NCBI GenBank assembly: GCA_937904325.1
Contig: CALGTK010000328.1
Coordinates: 1-38,505 of the forward strand
From: an uncultured Planctomyces sp.
Lineage (GTDB): Bacteria; Planctomycetota; Planctomycetia; Planctomycetales; Planctomycetaceae
Direction: 5' to 3'
DNA length: 38,505 nucleotides
A program made the translations under genes and the position numbers. The notes beneath the pieces are model-generated. The model did not search any database and was not told the origin of the DNA. It was given only the letters and a program-made list of their open reading frames with translations. Below are positions 37,084 through 38,505 of the stretch, one piece after another (the first letter of the stretch is position 1; every line of letters begins with the position of its first letter).

Positions 37084-38505
37084 CTAACGGAGAATTGAAG
37101 CTGGCATCGCCGCTGCTTGAGCCTCAGTCCAGTCCTCGTTTTCGGAGACAACGGTCTCCAACTGCTCGATCAAAGTCGACTGACTCCAGGCATCGCGCAG
37201 GACGATCGGCTCGTTGGGTTTAACTGGCGAAAACACAGCAAGGGTGGGGATGCTGTCTCCTCCTAATCGATTCAGTAGATCTCGGATTTCGTCTGAGCCG
37301 TCGGTCCAGTCTGCTTTGAGTGTGACGAAACCGTGAGTGTCAACAACGTCCCGCGTGGAATCTGTGTTCAACGTCGTCTTCTCGACAACTTTGCATGTCA
37401 GGCACCAGTCTGCGGTAAAGTCGACCATAACCGGCTGTCCTTTCGCCAAGGCCTCCACCACGGCTGTCGGCGTGAACGGCTCCCAGTGAAGTTTCTCGTC
37501 AGCAGAGGCGAGATGGTATCCGTAGCCGCTAATGACACCGGCAGTGCACAACGCTGCAAATCGCATTTTCCAACGGGTCGCTGGCGGCGATGAGAGGTCG
37601 TACAGATTGCCGATCATCCATACGCCGATGCCAATTCCAAGCAACATAACGAGAGTCGGTACCAGGTAAGACTCATCGAGAATCGACAATAGGAAGACCG
37701 TCGTGCCAAGCATGATGAAGCCGGCGATTTGTTTGAAACGGATCATCCAGTTACCCGGCTTCGGCAGGAACTTAACGGCTCCCGGGAACATGCCAAACAG
37801 CAGGTAAGGTGACGCCATGCCGAGACCCATCATTCCCCAGATCATGTAAATAACATGGGCCGGTTGCTGGATTGACCATCCGAGCGTCGGTCCCAGGAAC
37901 GGACCGCTGCAAGGCGTCGCGAGAATCGTTGCGAAAATTCCCGTCATGAAGGCACCACCGAGGCCTTCCTGATGACCTCCGGCTGACGATCCTACAAAAC
38001 CAGGGATTGGGATCTCGAAGACTCCCAGCAAACTCAAGCCCATCACGAAAACCAGAGCCGACATCGCGACGAGGAATTCGATACTCTGAAACTGCCCGCC
38101 CCAGCTCGTACCGGCAAACGTCGCCAACGTCGCCAGCAGCATGAACACTGAGATTACCCCCAACGAGTAAGTCGCGTTGAGAAGAAAGATCCGTCCGCGA
38201 TCTTCACCAGCCTGCTGAACGAAGCTCAGAACCTTAATTGCAATCACAGGCAGAACACACGGCATCACGTTGAGAATCAACCCGCCGAGGAATGCAAACA
38301 GCAGAAACTGAGGCAGACCTCCCGCTGACGATGCTCCACCCGGTTCACGGTACTGAAGATCTTCGAAGACGCCCGCAGAACTCTTTGACTCACTAGTGGC
38401 AGTCGTTGCTGTCGGAGTGGATGGCAATGCAGCATCGCTCACCTGGCCAAGCTCAAACGAGAATCTACCCGGTCGACAACTGCTGGCATCACAAACCTGG
38501 AAGGT
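37084..38505 (-). CDS. dsbD: Thiol:disulfide interchange protein DsbD (5' end outside window)
   Basis: The frame stays open to the right edge. The outermost residues, TFQVCDASSCRPGRFSFELG, match the end of the DsbD N-terminal domain, so a GTG at 38442 is not the real start. The eight-span membrane domain carries the redox cysteines in NVMPCVLPVIAIKVL and TPCSGPFLGPTLGW. The C-terminal thioredoxin-like domain has the active site DWCLTCK near its start. DsbD carries electrons from cytoplasmic thioredoxin across the inner membrane to periplasmic reductases. It converges on the amidohydrolase operon; the 274-bp gap shows no gene. Confidence 0.92.
   Translation of the reverse strand, partial: TFQVCDASSCRPGRFSFELGQVSDAALPSTPTATTATSESKSSAGVFEDLQYREPGGASSAGGLPQFLLFAFLGGLILNVMPCVLPVIAIKVLSFVQQAGEDRGRIFLLNATYSLGVISVFMLLATLATFAGTSWGGQFQSIEFLVAMSALVFVMGLSLLGVFEIPIPGFVGSSAGGHQEGLGGAFMTGIFATILATPCSGPFLGPTLGWSIQQPAHVIYMIWGMMGLGMASPYLLFGMFPGAVKFLPKPGNWMIRFKQIAGFIMLGTTVFLLSILDESYLVPTLVMLLGIGIGVWMIGNLYDLSSPPATRWKMRFAALCTAGVISGYGYHLASADEKLHWEPFTPTAVVEALAKGQPVMVDFTADWCLTCKVVEKTTLNTDSTRDVVDTHGFVTLKADWTDGSDEIRDLLNRLGGDSIPTLAVFSPVKPNEPIVLRDAWSQSTLIEQLETVVSENEDWTEAQAAAMPASILR

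Noticed and set aside
38433-38442. Start of DsbD at GTG 38442
   Set aside because: The frame continues to the window edge with sequence typical of the DsbD N-terminal domain (TFQVCDASSC), so the start is outside.

Overview
The window looks like chromosome from a marine-type planctomycete (Planctomycetota). The evidence is the family content: two pairs of DUF1549/DUF1553 cytochrome-type proteins with DUF1501 proteins, a sulfatase, a TIGR02996 repeat-companion protein, a 1202-residue orphan membrane protein, many exported proteins, and short genes mixed on both strands. No rRNA, tRNA, CRISPR array or replication origin was seen. Both window edges cut a gene.

Layout. 1-4.1 kb: an edge-cut SGNH-like hydrolase, a TIGR02996 protein and FabI on the minus strand, divergent from a fumarylacetoacetate-hydrolase-family enzyme and an exported leucine-rich-repeat protein. 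4.1-8.3 kb: an ambiguous 539-bp stretch, then the large membrane protein. 8.4-10.4 kb: an unusual sigma-70-like protein, a 48-residue acidic protein and a hemolysin-III family membrane protein. 10.4-17.4 kb: RecC without RecB or RecD beside it, a POT peptide symporter and, divergently, an M32 carboxypeptidase. 17.4-28.5 kb: an accessory-looking segment lying between two decayed IS3-type copies in the same orientation. It holds a DUF1549/1553-DUF1501 pair, a sulfatase fused to an alpha/beta-hydrolase, a secreted esterase and a gene interrupted by one in-frame TGA. 29.0-36.8 kb: a lactonase, a 5'-truncated DUF3052-like gene, and a compact run of a three-CxxCH DUF1549/1553 protein, a DUF1501 protein and two overlapping amidohydrolases. 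37.1 kb to the edge: DsbD, with its N-terminus outside the window.

How the genes may work together. The sulfatase fusion, esterase, lactonase, amidohydrolases and DUF1549/DUF1501 pairs fit periplasmic breakdown of decorated polysaccharides or related sugar acids. This is inferred from neighbourhood only, and no substrate can be read from the sequence.

Most notable finding. At 27035-28201 an exported thioredoxin-like protein is read through a single TGA at 27287. The TGA lies two codons after a cysteine (Cys-Thr-UGA). A hairpin follows it, with a G in a five-base apical loop 20 nt downstream of the TGA. This is the layout expected of a bacterial selenoprotein with a SECIS element. Second is that the two decayed IS copies, 10.8 kb apart, carry the same one-base frame lesion at the same place in orfA. 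The sulfatase-hydrolase fusion and a sigma factor with an export-signal-like N-terminus also merit checking.
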